From Turnera subulata (taxonomy: Eukaryota > Streptophyta > Magnoliopsida > Malpighiales > Passifloraceae): 64,000 bases of DNA. The notes beneath the pieces were generated by a model. The model was not told where the DNA came from, did not search any database, and worked only from the letters and a program-made list of their open reading frames with translations. The translations under genes were made by a program, and so were the position numbers. The DNA is taken from the NCBI GenBank assembly GCA_028386065.3, contig JAKUCV010006249.1:63848-127847 (forward strand), written 5' to 3'. Every line of letters begins with the position of its first letter. Within the stretch, counting starts at the first letter, position 1. Positions 21,426-32,553 of this stretch are shown in pieces.

Positions 21426-23723
21426 TTATCTTAATCGCGCGCTGCGCGGTTTCATTTTGTCAAAGTCATCAATTATTTGATCAACTGAAAAATTTTCAGC
21501 AATTTCTCTTTCAATGTAGACAATCAAGTAATTTGCAAGAAAATCGTCCTCCATCTTGTTACGCAGTCTTGTTTTGACAAGCTTCATAGCTGAAAAAGAT
21601 CTCTCTGTAGTTGCTGTTGACACCGAAAGAGTCAATATAAGCCGAAGTAATCTATCAGCAAGAGGAAATGTTGTTGATTTTCCAGTTTTTACCAATGCAC
21701 GACACAAGTCAGCAGTCGTGGATAGATTCTTCAAATTTGGATGACTGAGTACATTAATCTTGTAATGCTCAAGCTGATACTTTAGTTGGATTTTCTCTTG
21801 TTCAGAAAAATCTTGAGGATAGAACTGCTTCACAAGCTTGCATATGTCATCAACATTGAACGAGTTATAAGCATTTCTAGGATCCAAAGTTGTACTTAGA
21901 ATAAGAAGTTCAGTTGCTTGCTCGCTGAATCTACTATTCAACTCTTCCAGTTGGTGATCGATGGCAGCTGTAAATATATCAATACGATAATGATACTCAA
22001 CTGTGACATTATCTTTATAAAGGCGAGACCGAATAATGTCAGAGAAACGCGCACCCATGTCTGGAACTTCAATATTTTGACTATTACAAAATGTGGTCAC
22101 CTCTCTTAAAAAGCAATCCCAACCATCATCTCTTAACTTCTGGATTAACTTTTTGGTACTTGATACCAAATGCATAGCATTTAGTATGTCTTGAGATTTT
22201 CTTTGCAATGCTTGGCAAAGATCATGTGTGATCCCCATAATTTTCTTCATCATCAGCATATCAAACACAAAATCAAATGATTTTAGGCATTTGAAAGCAA
22301 AAGTAGCATCCCCACGTTGAGAAGATGTAGATCCTTTAATAGCAATGTTCTCGAGAAGTTTGCAAGTGGCACTGTATATGTTTAGAAGACTGCAAATTGA
22401 ATTAAAATGAGAACTCCATCTAGTATCACCTGGACGTTGTAAAGTACCAATTTGGTTCATTTCTTTTCCTGTGTCAAGCTCATCATCTGCAACTGATTGT
22501 TCAATCTCAGCTTCCCTCAAAGCGTGTAACTCATCTTTGCGTTTAGGAGAACTAGAAACAATGTTGACAATAAAAGATAAATTCTGAAAGAACGTATGAA
22601 TATCAGCTACTTCTTTAGCTGCAGCAACAAGAGCTAACTGCAACTGGTGAGCCAAACAATGAACATAGTATGCATATGGACAATCTTGAAGGAACAAAGC
22701 TTGTAGTCCATTCCATTCTCCACGTATATTGCTAGCTCCATCGTAGCCCTGACCTCTAATATTTTGAACATCAAGTCCATGACGAGATAAAACAGTGCAA
22801 ATCACTTTTTTAAGAGTTAAAGCAGTTGTATCTGGTACATGCACTATATCCAAGAATCGTTCCCGAATAAATCCTTCTTTGTCCACAAATCTTATAACAA
22901 TGGCCATCTGTTCTCTGCTTGATTCATCACGTGCCTCATCAACAATTAAACAAAATTTTGCAGTGCCAATCTCACTACGAATTACTGCTTGCACTTTTTT
23001 AGCAAAACATTGTAGAATCTCCTTTTGAATGCTAGGTGCTGCATGAATACTTTTTGCTAGGGCATTACCCAAGACAACTACATTTACTTGCTCATTATAT
23101 GATGCCAAAAGTTGAATCATTTCAAGAAAATTACCTCGATTTTTAGATTCTGGTCGTTCATCATGTCCTCTGAAAGCACAAGCTTGAAATATAAGCCATC
23201 TGACAGCATCTATGGACGTTTTAAGCCGCAAGCGATTTTTTGCAACTTCTTGTGAAGTTTGCTTCTCCAGAAGCCTGCCAATACAAGAAGCTTGGTTTTC
23301 CATATTTTTGAAGCATTCGACGGCAGATTTGTGAACCGAGTTTGGACCTTTTCCTATATGTGATAAAAATGCACAATCTTCTCCACAGTTAACTCTCTTC
23401 CAACTGTTAAAACCTTTGACTGTGAACATATCGTGTCCATGTTTCCCACTTTGCTTGGCAAAAAGATAACTTGGAAAACAATAAGCACTATCTGTCTCCC
23501 GAGAATATTCTAACCAAGGAAAACTTGTAAACCAATGAGGTTGAAACCGACGAGGATGTTTTGTCTTTGATAATGGATACTCATCCAAGATAAGTTGATA
23601 TGGCCCCATCTTAATATACGCCCTGCGAATTTCGTCTTGTTGACTCAAAGGATAATTCCAAAATGGAGGACGCCGACCTGGATCTCGCTCTAGTGAATTA
23701 ATATCAATATTCTTATCTTCCAC
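21426..23723 (-). CDS. hAT transposase, ZMYM1/TTF-like type, 765-codon open frame without its own ATG
   Basis: hAT transposases bind element ends and cut DNA with an RNase H-fold DDE core. Here the TTF-type finger region lies in residues 35-150 (PHWFTSFPWLEYS, AYCFPSYLF, FTVKGFNSWKRV). The catalytic part follows (CLIVDEARDESSREQ, RGQGYDGASNIRG, CHCLAHQLQLALV, DTRWSSH). The C-terminal hAT dimerisation region reads STATTERSFSAMKLVKTRLR. The frame is open for 765 codons, about the usual core length. The first codon of the open frame is GTG right after a TGA (23727-23729), and the natural N-terminus lies in another frame at 23749-23892. The protein could only be made from an internal start or after splicing. 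A recent, barely decayed copy. Confidence 0.88.
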   Translation of the reverse strand: MEDKNIDINSLERDPGRRPPFWNYPLSQQDEIRRAYIKMGPYQLILDEYPLSKTKHPRRFQPHWFTSFPWLEYSRETDSAYCFPSYLFAKQSGKHGHDMFTVKGFNSWKRVNCGEDCAFLSHIGKGPNSVHKSAVECFKNMENQASCIGRLLEKQTSQEVAKNRLRLKTSIDAVRWLIFQACAFRGHDERPESKNRGNFLEMIQLLASYNEQVNVVVLGNALAKSIHAAPSIQKEILQCFAKKVQAVIRSEIGTAKFCLIVDEARDESSREQMAIVIRFVDKEGFIRERFLDIVHVPDTTALTLKKVICTVLSRHGLDVQNIRGQGYDGASNIRGEWNGLQALFLQDCPYAYYVHCLAHQLQLALVAAAKEVADIHTFFQNLSFIVNIVSSSPKRKDELHALREAEIEQSVADDELDTGKEMNQIGTLQRPGDTRWSSHFNSICSLLNIYSATCKLLENIAIKGSTSSQRGDATFAFKCLKSFDFVFDMLMMKKIMGITHDLCQALQRKSQDILNAMHLVSSTKKLIQKLRDDGWDCFLREVTTFCNSQNIEVPDMGARFSDIIRSRLYKDNVTVEYHYRIDIFTAAIDHQLEELNSRFSEQATELLILSTTLDPRNAYNSFNVDDICKLVKQFYPQDFSEQEKIQLKYQLEHYKINVLSHPNLKNLSTTADLCRALVKTGKSTTFPLADRLLRLILTLSVSTATTERSFSAMKLVKTRLRNKMEDDFLANYLIVYIEREIAENFSVDQIIDDFDKMKPRSARLR

Positions 23724-23748
23724 TCTTCAAAATTTAGTAGGAGGTTGC

Positions 23749-23892
23749 TCAGAAATATTTGGGAGTTTGTTCACAAATTAAAGTCTCTGGTTGTTCTGGT
23801 ATTGGTGCATCACCGTTAGACATAGGTTCATTGGACTCTTGATCATCTGATTCTTTCTTCTTAAAGTATGAAGTAATAGTTCTCTTGGACAT
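23749..23892 (-). pseudogene. hAT transposase N-terminal segment, frameshifted
   Basis: From ATG 23892 the frame gives MSKRTITSYFKKKESDDQES and a Pro/Glu-rich stretch, ending at TGA 23749-23751 after 47 codons. This short basic leader is how ZMYM1-like hAT proteins begin. A one-base shift near 23755 would lead into text ending ISEQPPTKF, then a TGA at 23727, then the long frame. It is therefore the separated start of the 765-codon transposase. Confidence 0.7.
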
Positions 23893-24531
23893 ATTTTACC
23901 TAAAATAAGTATCAAATATTTTTTTAATTATACTAGAAGCTTAATTAGACATAAAAATATATAAAAAAAAATTGTTACTCTTATAATTTATAAATTTTAA
24001 AACAAAAATTATATTTTTCGGGGTAAAAAGAGAACATAGCATTAAATTGAACTCAACAAGTAGCATATAATATAATAAATCATATATAAACTAAATTGTA
24101 ATCGAATAATTTTTTCATAGTCAACCACATAGATATATAATAATAATATTAAAAAAGAATTTAACTAAATTAATTTGAAAACATACCTGAATCCTTGAAG
24201 TGATGTGACGATATGTGTTGTAAAGAGATATAAACCACAAAATGACAAAAAGTAAGTTGGGAAAATTTTGTGGAGTAATAATGTTGTTGGCTTTGCTTTT
24301 ATACAAGTAAAAGCGCTTTTTTGCCGCCTCAATACAAGTTTCTTTTTTGCCGCCTCATGTCAACGCCTCGTCACTTTTTCTTTCCCAACCGTTCACGGAT
24401 CAAACAAAACAGTAATATAGGTATAATTTTAATTATTTTATATTATAATATGCGAAATTACTATTTTACCCTCGACTTTTTAAAAAATTTAGGGCGGGCC
24501 AGGGCCCCTTTGCCCCCTATATCCGCCCCTG

Positions 24532-24814
24532 CCTAAATAGATATAAATTCTTGCATAGTGATCCTTTACTAGAAGTTCTACACATTATAACATGAGAAAA
24601 AAAAAATTCAATCAGTTCTAATTTATCATGTGACAATAAGGCAATCGATAAAAAATTTATGTATTATTGTGCATAAGGTAAATAAAATCTCATAATAACT
24701 AAGTAAATTGCATGATGAATATCTTGTACCCCCAACACAATCAAATGTTGCTCACCATAGGATTTCTCGTTTGCCATGTGTCTGCCAATATTTCTTAGAA
24801 CATTAAAATTATTG
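24532..24814. other. No gene seen
   Basis: AT-rich DNA between the hAT end and the duplicated gene promoter. Nothing recognised. Confidence 0.35.
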
Positions 24815-25228
24815 ACACGAATATGTACTATGTGGGTGAAACCATAGAGACCAAGAAGCCATTTTGGGCCACACTATTAAATTTATTCAGGATACAACTT
24901 GGGCCCAAAAACAAATGGACTTTTTAATTGCTATGAAAATTATTCGCAGTCCATAAATTATTGACACAAAAAACACAAGCCGCGCCCAAACCAAGCAACA
25001 CAAGTAGTCTATTTCTATTTTTCTCATGTAAGAGTTGTAAGTTAATTAAATTGATTAGGTAGATAGTTAACCACAAATATTTAGAGTTTTGATCAAGGAT
25101 TATAGGTTTCTTATAGAGCTCTGGAATTAAAACTAGATTATGTTTTGGTGGTAGCGGGGATTGCTGCAACCCTTCCTATACTTGTTCCTTTATTACCTTC
25201 AGGGTGTTTGAAGTTGCTTCATCAACTT
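24815..25228 (+). pseudogene. Truncated copy of polyprenol reductase promoter and exon 1
   Basis: The sequence from about 24820 (GGGTGAAACCATAGAGACCA) to 25228 aligns with 53795-54203, the upstream region and first exon of the complete gene. The start codon is gone: the intact copy has ATGGAATTA, this one CTGGAATTA. The rest of exon 1 reads through to CATCAACTT, where homology stops about 40 bp short of the exon end. The upstream DNA is as well conserved as the coding part, so this came from genomic DNA and not from a spliced transcript. No later exons occur nearby. Confidence 0.9.
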
Positions 25229-25239
25229 AGTTGATGAAG

Positions 25240-26029
25240 ATCAAGTTTCTTTATGTGGAATCCGAGGACGAAGTTCAATTGTCCCATTCAGCTTATCTCG
25301 AATTTACTACACTTATGCTTTAAAATTCCTTACACAACAACTCATTAGTAGCATCAAGTAGTATGACACGATCAAAAATAAGATATACTTATGAGCTTTA
25401 ATGAAGGAAATCATCATGACTAAAGCAAGTGCATTGACTACCAAAAGTAAAAGTCATATGCTCACTAAATGTTCTTTTGTTTTCTCAAACAAGCACATAT
25501 AATCATAAGCAAACCATAAAACTTCATACTTAATAGACAATGAAGCCATAACATCAAATGATAGTTTCTTCTTTTAGACTGAGAAATGTGTCAGAATTGT
25601 CATCAATGATGCAAATCGTTTCTAAAGTTTTTGAATATATTCAACAATTTCACAAACTTATAAGATTTTCTATCAATTTCAATGCTAAAACATATACCAG
25701 AATATAAAAGAGATTCATTTGCCAAAACATCAGTAAACTAACATTATGAAGAATAAATACTTAACAATGAATAATGCATAATCCATGCATGACATAAAAT
25801 TGGGACAAGTATTACCAAAATTATTTCAATTCACAATTGTGATGTGTTTGAGTATCCTCTTAGAGATATTGCTGACATCTTATATGGAGGATTCAAATCA
25901 TCATCACCTTTACCAAGTGCCTTACCTTTTGAGCTAACACTAACTGTGACATTACCTTAGCTTAAGGATGAGAATCTTGATGGGTCTTTTATATGAGTTG
26001 AGCGACCACTTTGGAACGTACATCTATCC
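25240..26029. other. Unassigned, possibly retrotransposon-derived
   Basis: AT-rich text without an open frame. It may be decayed copia interior belonging with 26030-26985, but I find no motif to prove it. Confidence 0.3.
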
Positions 26030-26985
26030 TTATTTTTCTGCTACGAAGATCACATTTTTTGTACCCACACAAACTTGGGTCCTTGGGGTTAGTTTTGGCA
26101 CCTTTCGGTAGCCAAATATATTTATCGACACAATACATCTTTTGATCATGAAAAGCATCATGCCATGACCTCCATTTTCATCATAATGACATGTAAAATG
26201 TGATGCATTATAAAGTTTAGCTCTAGCAAAGTTATTCATTAAGGTTGGCTTGGGATTGAATGCCAAATGAATGACTCCAACACTTTTTTTTTACAAGAAA
26301 CGCCTTTGTTATCAAGAGAAGGTATATACCAACTCTTTCCTTAATGAGCTTGACAAATTCAATATTCAAATTAAGAGCATCATTTTCATTAATTATTTTT
26401 CACAAGCATCAACATTTAGAACAAGTTTCTTCTCATGAACATTGCATAAATAAATAGGGAACATCATTATTCATTTTTATATCTTCAACAATATTAGCAC
26501 ATGATGTATGGATACTTTTCAGGCTCTACATGTGAAGTGTCATGAATAATTTTATCAAATCCAATACTTCAACATGTTTTCTATATGCAATGTTCTTTTC
26601 ATCTTTACCAAAAATTTCAAGTAATTCATTAAATTCATCAAATAGCTCATCAAATTTTATGAAAAGAATCATTTACCTCAAAATCTTCTCTTGCTGATGG
26701 GAAAAATTTACAAAGTCCACACCATCTGATTCACTTGTAGTGCCATCATAAATGATGCAAGGAGACCCTAAAACTCATAGATTGTGGCACTAGACTGTGC
26801 TCTTTCCAATTTGGCCTCATTGATGCCATATCGTAGGAGGTTCACAACTTTAGATTTAGGCTTGGCTTCATTCACTTCTTCTACTGATCAGAACTTCAAG
26901 ACATTTTTTGCTGGTCTCCAGTAGGAATTTTGCACAGCAAGCCACTTCTCCACTTCTTGACTCTCTATAGAAATCTTCAACAAAA
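26030..26985 (-). pseudogene. SIRE-like copia gag, decayed
   Basis: Minus-strand fragments match plant SIRE-type copia gag in order. First comes FGHWKLLLKISIESQEVEKW at the gag start, partly across the solo LTR junction. Next are AKPKSKVVNLLRYGINEAKL and FDELFDEFNELLEIFGKDEK, then a decayed knuckle-like segment FTCHYDENGGHG followed by GYRKVPKLT. Stops and shifts are frequent. Gag packages element RNA in virus-like particles; this copy is dead. It continues to the right of the solo LTR at 30501. Confidence 0.6.
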
Positions 26986-26989
26986 GCTT

Positions 26990-27144
26990 TGTAACGACCC
27001 GGGTAAAATTTTCGAGAGTTTTACCATGCTTTTTTGACTTTTACGGTGGTTAATAAAATTTTTTTCGCGGTTAATCAATAATTTTACTATTCCGAGTCAA
27101 TTTTCATTATTTTTACTATTATTTTTACTACTCTCAAAATTATA

Positions 27145-27191
<47 letters not shown>

Positions 27192-30100
27192 CATTGTTAC
27201 CATTATTATTATTATTATTATTAATTTCTAATCAAACATTAATTGTAATATTATTATATTATTTTGCTATGATAATTATGTTGCAATAATTTACTAATTA
27301 TAATTTAGAAAGAAATTTCATCTTTTATTTTCATGATATTCAATAAATTAATCTTCGGTTATTTATTTTGAAATTTTATAAAAGAATAATTGTTAAATTA
27401 TGTTTATGTTTTACAAAGATTAAGTTAATGTCAAAACACAAGGTTTAGTGTAGTTTCGATCGATACGACGTAGTTTTGGTGAAACCAAAACATAAAACAC
27501 AAGAGGTGTTGCGTTTTGACCAAGGGCTTGTAGGCTATTGACTGTGGCTTGTGGACGTCCAAAACGACGTCGTTTTGATGTCGGCAAGGCACCAATAATT
27601 TGCCCGACAACACGTCGTTTTGTGCCCTCACTCTCTTTCTTTTTTCCTTTCTTTTCTTCTTTTTCCTCCCCCTACTTTCTTTTCTTCTACCAATTTCTTC
27701 TTCAGCCGCCGGGCCCCCATCTTTTCTTCTCTATTCTTCCTTGTTTTCTTCCCCTTTTCTCTTCTTTATTTTCTCCACCTCTACCCGATTCCTCACGCCT
27801 CCATCTCTCTCCCGCCTTCATCATTTCCTCTCTCCCAAAACCTTCCTTCATCTCCTCACTCCTTGCCCCTGTTCTTCTCCCCTCGCCGCCACCACCATCA
27901 TCTCCTTCCACCTCCTCACGCTGCTTCCCTCTCACCACTAAGTCGCCGCCGCCTTCCCTCCAGTAACGTTGCAGTCGGATGCAGCCGCTGTCAAGCTATC
28001 GCCGCTGCAACGAACGGCCCCTTTCCCCTCATTCACAAACCTCTTCCCTCCACAGCTCGTCACCGACGCACCAGTCTCGGAGAACGACGAGCCGCCGTCG
28101 GTGCTCCTCCTTATTCCGCCGCTCGATCCTTCTTCTTCTCTGCGACTGATGCCGCCTCACACCGTCGCCGCCCGATCTCTCCTCTCCTCTCTTTCGATCC
28201 GTCGCCTCGGAGCTCGCTGCCCGCAGACGCCACTGTTGGTGTGGTGGTTGTGATGGCGTTGTTGTTGTTGTTATGGCTGTGGGTTGAGGTGTTTTGGGTG
28301 GCAGATACGGTGGTGTGGTGGAGCACAGGTCACCGTAGGGTTGCTGCGGGTATGGCCTGCGTGTTGCTGTCTTCGGTGGTTGCTGTCAGGTGGTGGTGGA
28401 GTGATCTGTTGAGGAGCGATTAATGTTGGACAGCCACCATGAAGCTACTATTTCCGGCGTGAACAGTAACTTGGCCGGAATCCGACGAGCTTTTGGCGTC
28501 TTGTGAGCTTTCCGATAAGGGCTCGGGAGTTTCCAGCAGACGAAACTTGATGACAGTGATGGCATGGCATTTTCTTTAGACCCGTTACACACCACCGGCT
28601 CGGGTTTGGGCTCGATGTGCACCACGGACTCGGAAACGGGCCGAACGTGCGGAAGTCCATGTTCTCGAGATGGTCTCTTCACAGACATAACCATAGACAC
28701 GCTACCGACGCTAATTGATGGATTAATTATTTAATCTGGGAACATGATTAATCGGCCTATAATTCAATTTTATTTTGTATTTGATTATATCTTTATAAGT
28801 TTATTGTATAACTTGAATTTAATTTTCTCTAAGATTATCTTCGGATTTTCTGATCAGATTAAACCTTTGAAAGGCACACATACTTAGCAACATAAGATAA
28901 TTTATTAATCCCATTATTTACGAGTATTACATTGATTATACCACTACCAAACATGTTAAACAAACATATAAAAGTATAGATGTAAATATATATATTATAT
29001 TAAATTATATTGGCTGTCTTATTTATTTTCAACACCAGTTTATTGTCGGGTATACCACTGTCGCCGTATTATTAACTATCAATTAGACTTTAAAATATGT
29101 ACATAACCGTTACTTTCCATAAGAAATTATTTTATTATATACTATGAGATAAACGCTTATTAAGATTGTGGAATTTTATTTAATCGTTAATAATAATCAA
29201 ATATGATACTTTAATGAAAATGGTTAACCAAGGATAACGGGTTATCTAACAAGCTGACTAATAACCGATTAGCATACATATCATCATGGTTGTGCATTAT
29301 GTGGGATTATAGTTTGTTATGATATAGGTACGTGTAATAACAAAGTAGGATCACATGTCAGTATTTAGGAAGCATCAGGTGAGGATAAGTAAATATTGAT
29401 ATGCTGCCCATAATATCAAGTTGCTATTTGTTTTATGTGTGTGATATTTGCTGGTATGATACTACTTTTGTGGCTGTGAATGGTTGTGTGAGATGAATTA
29501 AGTTGATAATTGTTGCTATTGATGTTGTTGGAATTATTGCTACTGTTGAGTTTGTTATTATTGTTGTTGACTGTGAGACTTGTGTGGGTTGAGTACCAGG
29601 GGTACTAGTATGGGATGACCGTTTGGAATAAGTTTGCATTATCCAGACGAACAAAAAGGCTGTGAGCCTGCTCGGGATAATGAGGTAATGTTCATGTAGT
29701 AACTAGTCAAGGGAAAAGAAGGAAATAGAATGGAAACACTTAGACATCTAGTAAGTCACGGTTAAATGTTGGAATAGCCTGATGGTAGTCTTTATATTTA
29801 TGGTGCTGGGGGAGAGTGTGCTTGGGGTCTGCTCCTTGTCTGTACCAATTTTTATTTTAGGCGCTGGGGGAGAGTGTGCTTGGGGTCTGCTCCCTGTCTG
29901 TGCCAGTTATTACGTGGAGGTACCAGGGCGGGGTCCACGGGCTAGCTAGCTTGACTACCTGGCGACGACCAACATTTAATTAGTGATAGGGGCCCTATTA
30001 ATAAAATTGAAATAGTGTGTCTAGGGTCACGAAGAGTGCTATTTATGGTTTGTGAGAACCTTCCGTTTGTTGTTGCTTATTTCGCTCCTTACTAACGATT

Positions 30101-30495
30101 GAGAAATTGTCTGTGACTTGGTTATTATTGGTTGCCTGTATGTTTATCTTTACTTATGGATTTTACCCGGTGAGCACTTCGGACTCACCCCTCGCCTGCG
30201 TGACTCGGTCACGTAGTTTGATCTGTGTTTAGTACAGGAACGTACGAGGCAAGCTGCGGCGCACCCCTCAGACAGGACTCGGATCCATTGGTTGCATCGG
30301 ATTTTGCATATGTTGTCTTTGAGATCATAAATGCTTCCGCTGTGCTATTGTTGTTGATGTATCGAGGTTGGGTGAATTGATATTATCTTTGGGCTGTTGG
30401 GCCAGATTTTCTATTTATACACTGTTTGTGCCACGTGTTGGCACTATTGTTTGGTAATTACTGTATACTGGGTAGATTTGGGTCAGGGTGTTTCA
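26990..30495 (+). mobile_element. Solo LTR, Ty3 chromovirus (Tekay/Del-like), 3.5 kb
   Basis: It starts TGTAACGACCCGGG and ends GGTCAGGGTGTTTCA, the start and end style of plant Tekay/Del LTRs. It is flanked by a perfect 5-bp duplication AGCTT (26985-26989 and 30496-30500). No internal region follows, so it is a solo LTR left by recombination between two LTRs. It contains a microsatellite (27147-27225), a CT-rich then GC-rich block (27615-28330) and a 58-bp direct duplication (about 29800-29905, GCTGGGGGAGAGTGTGCTTG twice). It splits the SIRE-like copia gag. Confidence 0.9.
27147..27225. repeat. (ATT)n microsatellite
   Basis: About 26 ATT units with a small interruption (ATCATTGTTACC) near 27190. 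Lies inside the solo LTR. Confidence 0.95.
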
Positions 30496-30500
30496 AGCTT

Positions 30501-30622
30501 CCAATGGCCGAACTTCACACCATAAGAATAAGAAACTTTCTTGACGCTACAACCCTCAAAAGCCTTGATCTTTATCTCTTGAAGGTCAATCTATATACAG
30601 AGAATGAGGCTCCGCTACCATT
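30501..30622 (-). pseudogene. SIRE-like copia leader, gag start and primer site
   Basis: This is the right-hand continuation of the copia split by the solo LTR. The minus-strand primer site TGGTAGCGGAGC (30609-30620) lies two bases from the LTR edge at 30623, and decayed gag coding text runs up to the AGCTT junction. Confidence 0.65.
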
Positions 30623-32366
30623 TGTAGGTCCAAAGTGGCTAAGAGGGGGGGTGAATTAGCCATTTTTCGCTTAATCACCGATTTGGCGTCACTAATGCCA
30701 AATCGACTTTGTATCTAAATCTGGGAAATTATGAACACACTAAAGCACAATTAAGGAGAGGGTTAGAGATATTGGCACAAAGGATTTATAGTGGTTCGCC
30801 ATACAGGACTACCTCGACTACTCAAGGAGTCCTCCTTGAGATTTCTAACCTTCACTAACCTTGTTTTTTACGGGATCAACCAATAACCTATAGTACAAGG
30901 TTTTACCAAGGCTAACCTCTAACCTCTCATACCCACAAAGCTAATCTAAGCTTTGCTCTTAGTTCCCCAGTAAGATATCCCCTATCCTACCTCACACAAT
31001 TGGTTTCTTCATAGGTTAAACCAACAAAGCCTATCTCTCACAAGTTTTTCTAAGGTGCAACTTGCAAACCTTCTCTCAAAGCTAATCCTAGGTTTGCTTA
31101 TCACTAATCAGCACAAAGCACTTATAAGCTTGTCTAAGATATAACCCTCTCTCAAGATATCTTCATGAGTGACTCACTCAAGAGATTTACAAGTAATGCA
31201 CATGGAAGGATCTTTGAACACTCTCAAGCTTAGGAGGAGAGCTGCTGCTAATTTCTCACTTCTTTCTCCATTGGCAGCTCTAACATTCTTCATCAATCAA
31301 TCTTCTTTATATAGAGGCAAGGGGGAAGAAGCCTCTAAGAGTAATAACTATGTGTGATTGTTAGTTGCATCGTATTCTAGCATGAACAGGGCCACAATGT
31401 TCAGATCTCTGAGTAGTCACTCTCATTTAGTACCTTTTGTGAAGATCAAGGTTGTTGCTCACATGCTGATTCCATATGAACGTTAAGAGAGGAAGCTGCA
31501 ACTTATTTGAATCATCCTGTGTAGTTCCAGAAGTATAGAGTACTAGGTTTTTTTGACTTTCTAGTAATCGGTTGGCTTGACACAAGGACCAAGGGAAGCC
31601 AACTTTCATCAATCTCCTGTCACTATCTACAACCTCGAGAATCGGCATCGTTGGCGCCAAATTGTAAATGTATCCGCTTTCCAAAAAGTGGTCTGCACAT
31701 GCTTAGTAGACTCCTAGGTTTGATCTCATTGGTTGGACTGAATCAAACTGAGCTGTTGTGGAAGCTTTCCAGATCTTAAAACATGTTCCTGCAGATTCAA
31801 CATAAGCTGTGTGCCGAGTTTATAGAGTTAGGGAGCATCTTCAACAAGTGGTCCCAAAATGCAAGATGATCAGCAGATGCTGGACAGACACCTAGGTTTG
31901 ATGTTTTTAGGTTTGTCAGATTTAAATCCATCCATTGCGAAACCTGTCCAGAACACTAAACAAATATTTTCTGAGTTGAATCAAGCTAGGTTTCAGTTTT
32001 ATAGCTCATGGGAGCATCTCCAACAATTGCCTCAAAGTTGTCAGATAATCAATGTGGTCCATGGTCCATGAAAGTGACATCTCAAGTATTAAACCCAATA
32101 AACTGATGCCACTAACACACATACCAACCCCACTAACTTCAAACTCTCACAATGTCACATGCAAGCTAAGATTTAATATGTAAATCTGAAACTCAAAGTT
32201 TGTTAACATCAAAACATAGCTAAGGCATAAGGAGGATTAAGACACATGATTAAAACTAAATCAACTACTAATCCATACATAATCAAATACCTCGGTTAGT
32301 GTGCTTAATCAAGATTATGGAAAATAATTAACATAAAGCACATGCTAATCCGACCATAGGCCAACA
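30623..32366 (-). repeat. 5' LTR of SIRE-like copia element
   Basis: On the minus strand it runs from TGTTGGCCTATGG at 32366 to GACCTACA at 30623, next to the primer site. The inner edge carries the block CCAAAGTGGCTAAGAGGGGG (plus strand). The length is 1,744 bp. No 3' LTR is found in the window, so the left end of this element is missing. A partly repeated phrase, CCTAGGTTTGAT, occurs near 31710 and 31890. Confidence 0.75.
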
Positions 32367-32536
32367 TTTGGGACTTAGTTGCAATTCTATGGGGAAAAGT
32401 GGAAAGAAGAAGACAAAATGCATACATTAGGATTCAAACCCCAATTGGGGTGAAATGTGAACACAACTCTAACCAAGTGTTTTTTGTTGTCGGGTATATC
32501 TTTGAATCCTAGGGCGAGCCAGGCCCCCTTAGCTCA

Positions 32537-32553
32537 CCCTGGATCCGCCCTTG
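32537..32553. mobile_element. Orphan hAT terminus
   Basis: CCTGGATCCGCCCTTG preceded by GCCAGGCCCCCTTAGCTC matches the inner-to-outer end of hAT elements like that at 21292. No partner end is visible to the left, so this is a truncated copy. Confidence 0.55.

Larger units (their letters stand above)
21292..24531 (-). mobile_element. hAT DNA transposon with near-complete transposase
   Basis: The terminal inverted repeats are CAGGGGCGGAT at 21292 and ATCCGCCCCTG ending at 24531, followed on both sides by AGG-type sequence and G-rich runs. The element is 3,240 bp. The 8-bp flanks (CACCAAAC and CCTAAATA) do not match, so either the target duplication has decayed or one border has been replaced. 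It carries one long gene on the minus strand. Confidence 0.88.

Noticed and set aside
21284..24539. Target duplication for the hAT element
   Set aside because: CACCAAAC and CCTAAATA do not match; shifting the borders by one base does not help.
24924..25169. 81-codon minus-strand open frame
   Set aside because: It is antisense to the copied polyprenol reductase promoter and exon 1 and has no motif.
27620..28423. 267-codon open frame, Ser/Pro-rich then GC-rich
   Set aside because: It lies inside the solo LTR in a CT-rich low-complexity tract; overlapping open frames on both strands have the same cause.
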